64,000 nucleotides of DNA, from contig JAEZZQ010000024.1 in the NCBI GenBank assembly GCA_023442465.1, positions 1 through 64,000 of the forward strand, read 5' to 3'. The translations under genes were made by a program, and so were the position numbers. The notes beneath the pieces are model-generated. The model was not told where the DNA came from, did not search any database, and was given only the letters and a program-made list of their open reading frames with translations. This DNA is from Bacillota bacterium. Its GTDB lineage: Bacteria; Bacillota; Clostridia; Lachnospirales; Lachnospiraceae. Positions 1 to 7,909 of the stretch are shown piece by piece. Each line of letters opens with the position of its first letter. Positions within the stretch are counted from its first letter, which is position 1.

Positions 1-1
1 A

Positions 2-79
2 ATCTGTTCAGCTAACGGTGGCTTACCTCCGATGGTTAAGCGACAGCAGTACTATGATTCATTGCAGGAGGCAGCATAA
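2..79 (+). CDS. C-terminal tail of a gene cut by the window edge
   Basis: An open frame enters from the left edge and stops at TAA 77-79, giving about 25 residues ending KRQQYYDSLQEAA. Too little is visible to recognise a family. It lies on the same strand as the HEPN genes that follow. It could be the end of a mobilisation or island gene, but nothing in the sequence proves that it is coding. Confidence 0.3.
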   Translation: MCSANGGLPPMVKRQQYYDSLQEAA

Positions 80-119
80 GGTCGAACATTCTTGAGAAAA
101 AAGTGTAAACCAATATTGA

Positions 120-392
120 CAATATCATGGCGTTGAATACAAAACAATTACAGAATCTCAACCTTTTGAAGTTGTAAAAGGAATTCGTGATAATTTCGTA
201 CACAACAAATCATCAACTTACTACGGTATGGATGTAGCAAGACTTGCAGGTGGCGTATATGCAAGTTGCAATAGCAAGGGGATTTCAACCCAAGAAACTT
301 ATAAAGCAATATGCGAATTAATAAGCAGCTACGAACAGTTGTGTGGAGCTGTAAATAATTTTATTGAAAAGCGCATATCAGAAGAAAAGTAA
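120..392 (+). pseudogene. 5'-truncated HEPN-like gene remnant
   Basis: A frame is open from the stop at 117-119 to TAA 390-392 (about 90 residues) but has no plausible start codon or ribosome site at its 5' end. The first in-frame ATG comes almost halfway through. It contains IRDNFVHNK, an R-x4-H motif as found in HEPN ribonuclease or toxin domains, followed by helical sequence. I read it as the C-terminal half of a HEPN-type protein whose N-terminus was lost. It ends 18 bases before the next HEPN gene, so the two may once have been neighbours in one operon. The assignment rests on the short motif and the context. Confidence 0.45.
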
Positions 393-410
393 TGTTATTA
401 CGGGAGTAGG

Positions 411-1886
411 GTGAGCTATGTGATGATTATTACAAAAGAACAATGGGATAATTTTTATTTATTAATAGGCAACATGTCAAAAGAAGTTTTAACCAAAATA
501 GCCTCTCATGTAGCAGCAACCAAATATGTTTCAACCTATTCCTCCTATCCGCAGTCTGTCAGCAACGAAAGCTTTGGAGGATGGACTACTGTAAATGAAC
601 TCAGTCCATATGCAGGATTTTCATTTGGTGAGCGCAGCTATGAATTTTCTGACTTCTCATCACTTTGTTCAATTCAGAGGACCGATGACAAGATATGTGT
701 TCTTGATTTAGATGGATATGCAGCCTGTGCTCAATTTCTGAGTGAAAATACCAAGTTGTTATCCTTGATTTGGTACAGGGAAACCACCGATAATATTGGA
801 ATCGCACTATGTCTACTGATTGGAAATATTATTAATAGATACATTGCGCTAACTGGACAATATAACTATGAAGAACAACTCTTCAAAGATATTTATATAA
901 GTGTGACTAATGCTTACTTCTTAGAAACACTTGAATTCGATATTTGTGTGCCTGTATTATTTGTTGGATTTAGCAATGATAATATTTCCATCAATGATAA
1001 TATTTTTATTACTAAGATGACAGATGACTTCATAAAATCAAAGCACTTTGTGGGCAACTATGATGCGCATTTTGAAAAATTAGTTCTAGACTGTGCTACA
1101 CATATGATTGTAATTAAGGGGTATTCCCTACAAAACAACGAGTTCAAATCAGAAGAAGTTTTCGGGAACTGGCGCGCATATCCCATTGATATCATTGACT
1201 TCGTATTTGCAAGTATTCGTGCAACAACCGGAATGCTCACGGGTTATGCACAAATCATTGTTCGCCCTACAAACAACTGGATACCTAGACATTGCAAAGG
1301 GAACCTAATTGGTTTAACCGGTGCCAAAGCAAAAGAATATCCTGATTCTTTCTTAGAATATTTTTGGTTGCAACCGCGCAATTCTGTAACCACGGAGGTC
1401 GGGGTGAAAATTGGATCACTCACATCAGCACTTTTGGGAAACAGCCAAAATGCATTCAAATTGGCTTGCAATAGATTGAACAGAAGTATGTTGAGAAATT
1501 GTGAAGAAGATACTATTTTGGATGCAATTATTGGCCTGGAATTATTGTTAAGTGATAACGATAAAGGAGAGCTTACATACAAAATTTCATCTAGAATGGC
1601 AACTCTTTCGACGCTTCAATCGGATTGCCCCTATACTCCGATTGAGGTTCAACAATCGGTTTCCCAAATATATAGATACCGCTCAGATATTGTACACTCC
1701 AGAAAACCTAGACCTTCAACGAAATTAATCAGAATCAATCAAGGCGAAGAAATTGCACCAGTTGCCCTTGCTATAAGATATTTGAGCATGGCAATCGAAA
1801 TACTTGCTGCAAATCCAGAATTTTTAACTACTAAAAAAATTGATGAATTGATGATGGAGAAACTCCAACAACCAAATTGTGAGTAA
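411..1886 (+). CDS. Apea-like HEPN domain protein (putative defence RNase)
   Basis: Protein of 491 residues from GTG 411 (GGGAG just upstream); ATG 423 is an equally possible start, giving 487 residues. The N-terminal two thirds show no motif I recognise. The C-terminal region, about residues 365-465, fits the Apea-like HEPN pattern: a helix around LDAIIGLELLL, then GELTYKISSRMA, then IYRYRSDIVHSRK, where R424-x4-H429 is the HEPN catalytic-type motif. Proteins of this family are usually found singly in accessory islands and are suspected RNA-cleaving effectors of phage defence or abortive infection; activity here is inferred. It is AT-richer than the housekeeping genes further right and sits next to a second HEPN remnant and an insertion element. 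No partner antitoxin gene is evident. Confidence 0.72.
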   Translation: MSYVMIITKEQWDNFYLLIGNMSKEVLTKIASHVAATKYVSTYSSYPQSVSNESFGGWTTVNELSPYAGFSFGERSYEFSDFSSLCSIQRTDDKICVLDLDGYAACAQFLSENTKLLSLIWYRETTDNIGIALCLLIGNIINRYIALTGQYNYEEQLFKDIYISVTNAYFLETLEFDICVPVLFVGFSNDNISINDNIFITKMTDDFIKSKHFVGNYDAHFEKLVLDCATHMIVIKGYSLQNNEFKSEEVFGNWRAYPIDIIDFVFASIRATTGMLTGYAQIIVRPTNNWIPRHCKGNLIGLTGAKAKEYPDSFLEYFWLQPRNSVTTEVGVKIGSLTSALLGNSQNAFKLACNRLNRSMLRNCEEDTILDAIIGLELLLSDNDKGELTYKISSRMATLSTLQSDCPYTPIEVQQSVSQIYRYRSDIVHSRKPRPSTKLIRINQGEEIAPVALAIRYLSMAIEILAANPEFLTTKKIDELMMEKLQQPNCE

Positions 1887-1911
1887 CGGCAAAAGTATTT
1901 TTACACAACAA

Positions 1912-1998
1912 AAGTAGGCTGGCACATACCAACCTGCTTTTTGTCCTTATGAACACTCGAGGGTTTCTCGTAGTGGTACGAGTGTTCATAAGGACAAA
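1912..1998. repeat. hairpin plus perfect 20-bp inverted repeat
   Basis: Positions 1912-1945 form an imperfect hairpin (AGTAGGCTGG pairing with CCAACCTGCT) followed by a T-rich stretch, a probable terminator for the HEPN gene. It runs directly into an exact 20-bp inverted repeat: 1940-1959 and 1979-1998, loop 19 bases, starting TTTGTCCTTATGAACAC. The hairpin and the left arm recur with about 80% identity next to tRNA-Leu (4973-5022), so this block is a duplicated sequence rather than a simple terminator. Confidence 0.7.
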
Positions 1999-2136
1999 CT
2001 CGGAAACCACCATAGAATAAGGTTTTGCGGCACAAGCAAACGAATATTACTAGTGATGGCGCCCATATTGGGCGCTGTGCTATTCTACAAGGAAGAAATA
2101 AAAGCTTCAATTTGTGTGATGAGATTTGCCCAGTCA

Positions 2137-2144
2137 GTTTGGGT
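2137..2144. repeat. Target-site duplication, left copy (GTTTGGGT)
   Basis: The 8-bp sequence GTTTGGGT abuts the left end of the insertion element and is repeated exactly at 3633-3640 on the other side. An 8-bp duplication is typical of the IS256 family. Its identity as a duplication is confirmed because deleting the element plus one copy restores the interrupted reading frame. Confidence 0.92.
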
Positions 2145-3632
2145 GGGAGTATCCCAAAGTTTGTGTAAACCTTCAGACTGATGTAAGATAAAATCACTCA
2201 GTTTGGAGGTTTTATTATGGCAAGGAAAAATGACACACCACAAAAAGCCGCGATGCGGGAATTCATGAGCAATTACCTGAAACAAAACAACGTTAAAATT
2301 AAAGATGGTACCGATGTCAATGCTATCATGCGGGACATGATGAGTGTGGTCTTGGAAGGTGCGCTGGATGAAGAAATGGATGAGGAGCTGGGGTACTCCA
2401 AGTATGACTTCCGCAACAAAGAAACGGATAACAGCAGGAACGGACATTCCCAGAAAACCATGCACACCAGCTACGGAGACATGGAAATTGACATTCCAAG
2501 AGACAGGAACGGGGAGTTTGAACCCAGGGTCATCAAAAAATATCAGAATACCGTCACTCAGGACATGGAGGAAAAGATCATCTCTATGTACGCAAAGGGC
2601 ATGACTACCAATGACATCGAAAGTCATATGCGGGAGCTGTACGATATGGATATTTCCGACAGCACCATCAGCCGCATTACAGACAAGGTACTGCCGATTG
2701 TAAAAGAATGGCAGGAACGGCCCTTAGAAGAAATCTATGCCGTGGTATTTTTAGACGCCATACACTTCCATGTACGCAGCGAAGGACGCATTGCCAAACA
2801 GGCCGTTTATATCGCCATCGGGATTGATCTGAATGGAAAAAAGGATGTCCTCGGCATGTACGTGGGGCAAAACGAAAGTGCAAAGTTCTGGCTTTCTATT
2901 TTGAACGGCTTAAAAAACCGTGGCGTAGCGGATATCCTGATTGCTTGTGTAGACGGGCTTTCCGGTTTCCCTCAGGCAATAGAGGCCGTTTACCCCAAAA
3001 CCGAAATCCAGCAGTGCATCATCCATCAGATCAGAAACACGACGAAATTCGTTTCCTACAAAGAGGTCAAACCACTTATGGCAGACTTAAAGCGTGTATA
3101 TGCAGCACCAACCGAAGAGATCGCTTTATCGGAGCTCACTTCCTTTGATGGAAAATGGAGCGGGAAATACCCCAAAATAGCAAAATCATGGAGGGACAAC
3201 TGGGTAAATCTGTCTACTTATTTCAAGTACCCGGAAGCCGTACGACGCTTGATTTATACAACAAACACCATAGAAGGATTTAACCGCCAGCTACGGAAAG
3301 TGACCAAATCAAAGACGGTATTTCCATCCGATGACAGTCTTTTAAAAATGCTATATCTGGCAATGATGGACATCACCAAAAAATGGACAGGGCACCGGAA
3401 GGACTGGGGACAGATACACTCCCAGTTGGAGATATTTTTTGAAGAACGGCTATCTGGAATATAAGCGGAAAGAGAAAAAGCGCGCTGCTATGGCAGCATT
3501 GCTTGACATACTTAAAATCAGCATTATAATACAATCAAGGGCAAGACTTAGGAAAACAGCCTTGCCCTTAATGCAACTATTTACATATCTTTTATCAGTT
3601 TTTTGTGTTTACACAAACTTTGAAACGGTCTC
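2145..3632 (+). mobile_element. IS256-family insertion sequence, complete
   Basis: Element of 1,488 bp bounded by imperfect 26-bp terminal inverted repeats: the left end starts GGGAGTATCC and the right end (complement) GAGACCGTTT, both followed by the identical CAAAGTTTGTGTAAAC. It carries one intact transposase gene and is flanked by the exact 8-bp duplication GTTTGGGT. Both ends and the gene are intact, so the copy may still be mobile. It lies inside the partner gene of a zinc-ribbon operon. Confidence 0.93.
2217..3464 (+). CDS. IS256-family (Mutator-type) transposase
   Basis: Full-length 415-residue DDE transposase that catalyses cut/copy-and-paste movement of the surrounding element. Family hallmarks are visible: the N-terminal DGALDEEMDEELGYSKYD region, GMTTNDIESHMRELY and DISDSTISRITDK (helix-turn-helix part), the first catalytic Asp in VFLDAIHFHVR, the second in IACVDGLSGFPQAIEAVYP, the conserved CIIHQIRN, and the C-terminal YTTNTIEGFNRQLRK block with the catalytic Glu. 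GGAGG lies 8 bases before ATG 2217. No frameshift or stop is seen. Confidence 0.97.
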   Translation: MARKNDTPQKAAMREFMSNYLKQNNVKIKDGTDVNAIMRDMMSVVLEGALDEEMDEELGYSKYDFRNKETDNSRNGHSQKTMHTSYGDMEIDIPRDRNGEFEPRVIKKYQNTVTQDMEEKIISMYAKGMTTNDIESHMRELYDMDISDSTISRITDKVLPIVKEWQERPLEEIYAVVFLDAIHFHVRSEGRIAKQAVYIAIGIDLNGKKDVLGMYVGQNESAKFWLSILNGLKNRGVADILIACVDGLSGFPQAIEAVYPKTEIQQCIIHQIRNTTKFVSYKEVKPLMADLKRVYAAPTEEIALSELTSFDGKWSGKYPKIAKSWRDNWVNLSTYFKYPEAVRRLIYTTNTIEGFNRQLRKVTKSKTVFPSDDSLLKMLYLAMMDITKKWTGHRKDWGQIHSQLEIFFEERLSGI

Positions 3633-3640
3633 GTTTGGGT
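3633..3640. repeat. Target-site duplication, right copy (GTTTGGGT)
   Basis: Exact repeat of 2137-2144, immediately outside the right inverted repeat of the IS256-family element. Confidence 0.92.
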
Positions 3641-4428
3641 TACAGCAGAAGCCGCGAGTGAAACTGCCAGCTTTACTGAAAAATCACTTGCAAATCTTTT
3701 AATGCCAATAAGAGCCTTTTGCAATCTGCTTTTTTTAGGCGTTTGAGATTTTAGCTGTTCTTCAACTGAAAGCAAGTCATCCTTTATATCATCGATTACC
3801 ACGGGAGGCACGTCATCAATATCATCCAACGAGGGCACAAGCTTTCCAATCAATTCGAGAATTGTCTCGATTTCTCCACTAACAATATGTGTCTGGTTGG
3901 CAATACTCCCAGTCCCTTGTTGAATAACTGTACCGTGAACACTGCCAATGCTTTGAGTCATGCCTGGGGCCGCTTTTTTATTTTCTTCCTCAACAATAAT
4001 CATTTCCCGTGTGATGGCATCATTTATAAAGTCAATCAGTGGTTTGAATGCTCGATCAATAAAACCCTGAATAATATCATTGAATTTTTTATCGGAATGA
4101 GGGTAGGACATAGCTGCACCAAAAACATTTGCCCCATTTTCGATTATCACTGTCATATAATCATACATAGCCTTAATATGACATGCTTCGTCAACTGGAG
4201 GACACATTTCACTCCAGCCTCCATGCCTATCATTTATAAAGCATAGGGTATATTCATATTCCACGCCAGCCATAGTTTTTTGTAGCAAGTCGGAAATAAA
4301 GGGAGTGGTATCAATAAATAATTTAAATCTTTTGACTTGTGTTTCAGCGGTATCCCTGGTTGACCCTAGAAAATTACTGGATAGTCTGCGGAAATTTAGG
4401 CTTAACTCACGTAATTCGCTATAAGTTA

Positions 4429-4890
4429 TCATAAGTCCACCCCACAGTATGGGCAAAAGATCTTTGACGCTCCAGCGCAGTACAGTGCTTTTACATGATA
4501 ATGACATGCTTTACATTCAAATTCTACTTCGGCGGTATCTTTTTCTTTGAGTTCCTTAACTGTCACTTTATTTAAGGGCTTAAAAGTCATCTTAATTAAG
4601 TCCTTGCTTCTATTGACAGAGCGTTTCATTTTTCCGAAAGCTTTATTTAATTCCTCAATCATATAGTTTGTTGCTAATGCCTTTGCCTTTTCCAAGACTT
4701 CTTTCGAATAAAAAGAAGTTTTGTCCTTCGACAATCCACAATATGGACAAAACAAATCGCTAAACAGCTCGTCATCATTTTGGAATTCCCCTGCTTGCAG
4801 CTTGAATTCTGAATTGCAATAGGGACATTCAAAAGTAACATAACCTTCATTATCACCTTGAATTGTAAAACTCATCGTGACTTCGCTCAT
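4429..4890 (-). CDS. Zinc-ribbon protein, first gene of an accessory operon
   Basis: About 153 residues from ATG 4890, chosen because AGGTGGG lies 7 bases upstream; the longer open frame to 5073 runs through tRNA-Leu and is not used. The protein has two four-cysteine zinc ribbons: CPYC...CPYC near residues 24-60 and CKAC...CPYC at the extreme C-terminus, separated by a charged helical segment. Its stop overlaps the start of the next gene (ATGA), so the two are translationally coupled. No family name can be given. Zinc ribbons often bind nucleic acid or a protein partner; which applies here cannot be told. Together with its partner and the nearby HEPN genes it may belong to a defence-type module. 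Confidence 0.75.
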   Translation of the reverse strand: MSEVTMSFTIQGDNEGYVTFECPYCNSEFKLQAGEFQNDDELFSDLFCPYCGLSKDKTSFYSKEVLEKAKALATNYMIEELNKAFGKMKRSVNRSKDLIKMTFKPLNKVTVKELKEKDTAEVEFECKACHYHVKALYCAGASKIFCPYCGVDL

Positions 4891-4972
4891 CTCAAAGCCC
4901 ACCTTTAATCGCAGAAATTTTACATTATTATACCATACACGACTGTCTTTTTGAAGCGTAATAATCAAACAA

Positions 4973-5022
4973 AAACAGGCTGGAATAATCCAACCTGTTT
5001 TTGTCCTTATGAACACCTGAGG
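4973..5022. terminator. tRNA-Leu terminator / duplicated hairpin block
   Basis: AACAGGCTGG pairs with CCAACCTGTT and T-runs follow on both strands, so it can end the minus-strand tRNA-Leu transcript. The block continues with TTTTGTCCTTATGAACAC and a small palindrome (AACACCT-G-AGGTGTT). It is a second copy of 1912-1960; together the copies bracket the zinc-ribbon operon. Confidence 0.65.
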
Positions 5023-5035
5023 TGTTTTAGGCTTC

Positions 5036-5116
5036 TGCGGATGACAGGACTTGAACCTGCACGTCGGGGACACCAGAACCTAAATCTGGCGCGTCTGCCA
5101 ATTCCGCCACATCCGC
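5036..5116 (-). tRNA. tRNA-Leu (TAG)
   Basis: 81 bases with acceptor stem GCGGATG/CATCCGC, discriminator A, a variable arm as expected for class II tRNA, T-loop GGTTCAAGTCC and anticodon loop TTTAGGT in stem CCAGA/TCTGG. CCA is not encoded. The 3' end faces the accessory island at 1-5 kb, the usual orientation for integration at a tRNA. Confidence 0.95.
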
Positions 5117-5136
5117 TTATGTTGCTCACGTATGCT

Positions 5137-5165
5137 ATATTATCATTTCGACGTTTCACTGTCAA
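5137..5165 (-). promoter_or_regulatory. tRNA-Leu promoter
   Basis: TTGACA (5165-5160), 17-base spacer, TAATAT (5142-5137) on the minus strand, about 20 bases before the tRNA. Confidence 0.85.
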
Positions 5166-5535
5166 TACATTTGGCGGATACATTTTCCGGATATCTTCGG
5201 TCACGGCAGATAGTCATAGCCATAACCAGCCAATCAGAAAATTCTCCTATTCCTTTTGATTTTATAAAAAAGCTAATCCTTCAATCAGACGCGCTATATT
5301 AAAAGGGAAAGGCTTACAAGAGCAAATCCTTCTCCTTTCCCCTGATAATAACAAATGGACGAATGTTTCCTCAATCCGCATATTTCAAAAGTACTTCAGC
5401 TCTCCGCTTGATTAGCTGGAAGTTGAACGCAAAGATCATGCTCCTTTTACTTCATAAAATCATTTATGTTGTTTTAATTCCTTGCTATCTCTTAAAAGGA
5501 CAATAATATTTGATATAATAGCCAAACAAACCATA
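5166..5535. other. Intergenic stretch without a recognisable gene
   Basis: AT-rich sequence between the tRNA-Leu promoter and the IS200 gene. I see no open frame with a ribosome site, no clear hairpin terminator and no recognisable remnant. Part of it may be the 3' flank of the IS200 element, whose left boundary I cannot fix. Confidence 0.5.
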
Positions 5536-5958
5536 CTAATAATAGTAGTAATCATATTCCAAATCTTCTTTTAACTGGTTCTGGATATACTCTTTGATCT
5601 TCTTTGCATTTTTTCCTACCGTATCTACATAATATCCTCTACACCAGAAGTGGCGGTTCCCAAATTTATATTTCAGATTTGCATGTCTTTCAAATATCAT
5701 CAACGTGCTCTTTCCTTTCAGGTATCCGATAAAGCTTGCCACTGACATACTCGGTGGTATCTCCACCAGCATGTGCACATGATCCGGGCAGATTTCTGCT
5801 TCTACTATTTTTACCCCTTTTCTCTTGCATAGCGTACTTAATATATTCGCTACGTCCTGTTTTAACTGGCCATATACTATTTTTCTCCGGAACTTCGGCG
5901 CAAATATTATATGATACTTACAATTCCATTTCGTATGTGATAAACTATTTACATCCAT
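5536..5958 (-). CDS. tnpA: IS200/IS605-family transposase TnpA
   Basis: 140-residue single-domain Y1 HUH transposase that moves a single-stranded element. Seen in the sequence: N-terminal KYHIIFAPKFRRK typical of the family, the HUH motif in DHVHMLVEIPP, the RHFWCRGYYVDTVG block, and the catalytic-region tyrosine in KEYIQNQ. Length matches the family. AAAGGAGGT precedes ATG 5958. No tnpB accessory gene follows, so it is an IS200-type element. It appears complete. Confidence 0.96.
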   Translation of the reverse strand: MDVNSLSHTKWNCKYHIIFAPKFRRKIVYGQLKQDVANILSTLCKRKGVKIVEAEICPDHVHMLVEIPPSMSVASFIGYLKGKSTLMIFERHANLKYKFGNRHFWCRGYYVDTVGKNAKKIKEYIQNQLKEDLEYDYYYY

Positions 5959-6052
5959 TTTGGATACCTCCTTTGTTTTGGTGCGGTTGGCGAACCTGTA
6001 CCTATTATAACATTGGAGGTTTTTTACTGTAAGCTAAAGCAGTTCTTATCAC

Positions 6053-6067
6053 ACCTGCATAGCAGGT
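6053..6067. repeat. Hairpin near the tnpA-proximal end of the IS200 element
   Basis: ACCTGC-ATA-GCAGGT, a perfect 6-bp stem with a 3-base loop about 100 bases upstream of tnpA. IS200/IS605 elements carry subterminal hairpins recognised by TnpA rather than inverted repeats, and this one fits that role. Exact element ends are not fixed. Confidence 0.55.
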
Positions 6068-6096
6068 GGTTTATTAAAAGACTGCTATACAAAAGA

Positions 6097-6125
6097 AAAA
6101 CGCTCCCATTATCCGGAAGCGTTTT
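6097..6125 (-). terminator. Terminator of the MarR-pirin-nitroreductase operon
   Basis: AAAACGCT and AGCGTTTT form an 8-bp stem with a 13-base loop, followed on the minus strand by TTTTTCTTTT, 15 bases after the nitroreductase stop. Confidence 0.85.
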
Positions 6126-6139
6126 CATAAAATAATAAG

Positions 6140-6712
6140 TTATTTCTTAATAATAACTCTTTTTGCTATATCTTCTTTTTCTTTCGGTGCCGGTTCTTCT
6201 CCAATTCCTCCAAACGGCATTTGTGCCACTAAGGTCCATTTTGCGGGAAGGTCAAGCAGCTTTGTAACAGCTTCATTAATAACCGGATTATAATGCTGCA
6301 GGGAAGCTCCAATTCCAGCCTCTCTCAATGCCGTCCAAAGATTGAACTGCAGCATTCCGTTTGCCTGACTCGCCCAGTTCGGGAATTTGTCCGCATAGAA
6401 TTCAAATTGTTTCTGCAATGATTCTACTACATTTTCATCAATAAAATATAAAATAGTTCCATAGCCGTTCTTAAAGCTATCAATTTTTTCTCTCGCAACC
6501 TGACCTCCAAACACTTCATATATAGTATCCCATAACAGATCCTGTTTTTCGCCTAATACAACTACTGCTCTGGCACTCTTCATATTAAAAGCATCCGGCG
6601 TTGCTTCCGTCACCTGTTCCACGATTTCAATTATTTTACTTTCTGATACCGGTAATTCCCGGTTGATGTTATAATAAGTTCTTCTTTTTTCTAAATTGTT
6701 AATAAATGACAT
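6140..6712 (-). CDS. Nitroreductase-family FMN oxidoreductase
   Basis: 190-residue protein of the small nitroreductase group resembling fungal Frm2/Hbn1-type enzymes: N-terminal KRRTYYNI, the SESKIIEIVEQVTEATPDAFNMKSAR cofactor-binding block, ASQANGMLQFNLWTALREAGIGASLQHYN, and C-terminal AQMPFGGIGEEPAPKE. Such enzymes bind FMN and reduce nitroaromatic, quinone or similar electrophilic compounds with NAD(P)H; the substrate here is unknown. It is the last gene of a MarR-pirin-nitroreductase operon (23 bases after pirin), which points to electrophile or quinone stress. Confidence 0.9.
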   Translation of the reverse strand: MSFINNLEKRRTYYNINRELPVSESKIIEIVEQVTEATPDAFNMKSARAVVVLGEKQDLLWDTIYEVFGGQVAREKIDSFKNGYGTILYFIDENVVESLQKQFEFYADKFPNWASQANGMLQFNLWTALREAGIGASLQHYNPVINEAVTKLLDLPAKWTLVAQMPFGGIGEEPAPKEKEDIAKRVIIKK

Positions 6713-6735
6713 AGCACTCTCTCCTTTTTTATTTT

Positions 6736-7434
6736 TTATTTGTTTTCCATTTCTATTACTAAAATATGTGAATCTTCAGAGGCTTTTATTTTTAAATTCT
6801 CCTCAACAGCCTCCAACCCGTCTCTCATATTTATGCTTTCGTTATTAACTTTGGAACTGCCTTCAATCTGAACCAGATAGGCTTGACGCCCTTTCCCTAC
6901 TTCAAAAATAATTTCCTGCTCCTTTTCCAATTCTATAGCATATAAGTTTGCATCCTGATGAATTCGAATAGGTGCATCCCCCTTTGAACCGCTCACGATT
7001 TGGAGCCACTTATTCTTTCTGTCTTCCCTTTTAAATCGATAATCTCCGTAATTTGGCTTATAGCCCGTCTGATCAGGTAAAATCCAAATCTGTAAAAGCC
7101 TCAAGGTTTCATTTCCCCGATTGAACTCACTGTGGAATATGCCGGTACCGGCACTCATATACTGCACTTCGCCACGGCTTAATGTATTTGTATTTCCCAG
7201 GGAATCTCCATGGGTCAATTCTCCGTTTATAACATAGGATACAATCTCCATATCTTGATGCGGATGCATCTCAAATCCTGTTCCTGTATCAATCAAGTCA
7301 TCGTTGATGACCCTTAAGGCACCAAAATTTATATTCAGTGGATTATAATATTCTGCAAAAGAAAAATGAAAAATACTATTTAACCATCCCAGATTACTTT
7401 TTCCCATTTTCTTATGATCAATTCTTCTTACCAT
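6736..7434 (-). CDS. Pirin family protein (quercetinase-like bicupin)
   Basis: 232 residues. The N-terminal cupin carries FEMHPHQDMEIVSYVINGELTHGDSLGN, the metal-binding His/His/Glu signature of pirins, and GEVQYMSAGTGIFHSEFN supplies the further His. The C-terminal half is the less conserved second cupin. Bacterial pirins of this YhhW-like type can oxidise quercetin and related phenolics or act as redox-responsive partners. It lies between the MarR regulator and the nitroreductase with gaps of about 20 bases, so it is part of the same transcript. Confidence 0.92.
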   Translation of the reverse strand: MVRRIDHKKMGKSNLGWLNSIFHFSFAEYYNPLNINFGALRVINDDLIDTGTGFEMHPHQDMEIVSYVINGELTHGDSLGNTNTLSRGEVQYMSAGTGIFHSEFNRGNETLRLLQIWILPDQTGYKPNYGDYRFKREDRKNKWLQIVSGSKGDAPIRIHQDANLYAIELEKEQEIIFEVGKGRQAYLVQIEGSSKVNNESINMRDGLEAVEENLKIKASEDSHILVIEMENK

Positions 7435-7455
7435 AAATTATCACCATCCTTTAGT

Positions 7456-7887
7456 CTATGGTTTTCTTTCCAAAATATCCTTCATACGAAAAAGGCTCCC
7501 GATTAAGCTTGTCTTCTCGGTTTCATCTATTTCACTTAATATCGTTCTTAAAAAATTCTCATGCTGAGGATAAATCCTTGAAATAAATTCATGCCCCTGT
7601 CCGGTTAACCGGACAAGCCAAATCCGAGCATCTTTTTCGCATTTGTAACGCTTAACGTATCCTTTTTCCTCCAGCTTGTTTACAATGTATGTCATTGAAC
7701 CACTTGTAACCAATACTTTTTCACAAAGCTTTTGCACCGGTAACTCACCTTTATGCAATAATGCTTCCAATACACCGAATTCACTGACCGTCAGGCCATA
7801 ACTTCTTACATTTTTTTCAATTAAGGTAAACAGAACATTGTAGCTTCTGGATAGAGCAATTACCAGCTTGGCGGAATCATCTTTCAT
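7456..7887 (-). CDS. MarR-family regulator, MhqR-like
   Basis: 143-residue winged-helix repressor: helical N-terminus (ALSRSYNVLFTLIEKNV), recognition-helix region VTSGSMTYIVNKLEEKGYVKRYKCEKDARIWLVRLT with the typical D-x-R wing, and a dimerising C-terminal helix. Start ATG 7887 with AAAGGAGG upstream. Its own promoter overlaps the 16-bp palindrome ATCTTGATATCAAGAT, so it very probably represses its operon. The palindrome resembles the Bacillus subtilis MhqR operator as I recall it, and that regulon likewise controls a nitroreductase; the shared role in quinone sensing is inference. Confidence 0.93.
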   Translation of the reverse strand: MKDDSAKLVIALSRSYNVLFTLIEKNVRSYGLTVSEFGVLEALLHKGELPVQKLCEKVLVTSGSMTYIVNKLEEKGYVKRYKCEKDARIWLVRLTGQGHEFISRIYPQHENFLRTILSEIDETEKTSLIGSLFRMKDILERKP

Positions 7888-7909
7888 GGAATCTGCCTCC
7901 TTTAATATT

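Larger units (their letters stand above)
2085..4432 (-). pseudogene. Unknown two-gene-operon protein, interrupted by IS256-family element
   Basis: The gene starts at ATG 4432, overlapping the stop of the upstream zinc-ribbon gene (ATGA, 4429-4432), and runs to 3633. There the insertion element (2145-3632) intervenes, and the last 17 codons lie at 2136-2085. Removing the element and one copy of the 8-bp target duplication gives a continuous 284-codon frame ending ITQIEAFISSL. As it stands the frame reads 13 codons into the element and stops at 3581, so a protein with an altered C-terminus may still be made. The protein is not one I recognise: a helical N-terminal part (about residues 1-165), a Gly/Ser/Thr-rich stretch near 170-190 (SIGSVHGTVIQQGTGSI), an acidic region, then a basic, possibly membrane-associating C-terminus. 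Close coupling to the zinc-ribbon gene suggests the two act together. Confidence 0.75.

Noticed and set aside
2085..2627. 180-residue minus-strand frame antisense to the transposase
   Set aside because: Most of it is a shadow of the transposase gene. Only its last part (2136-2085) is meaningful, as the displaced C-terminus of the interrupted gene.
4891..5073. N-terminal extension of the zinc-ribbon frame
   Set aside because: It would run through tRNA-Leu and a terminator; a good ribosome site supports ATG 4890.
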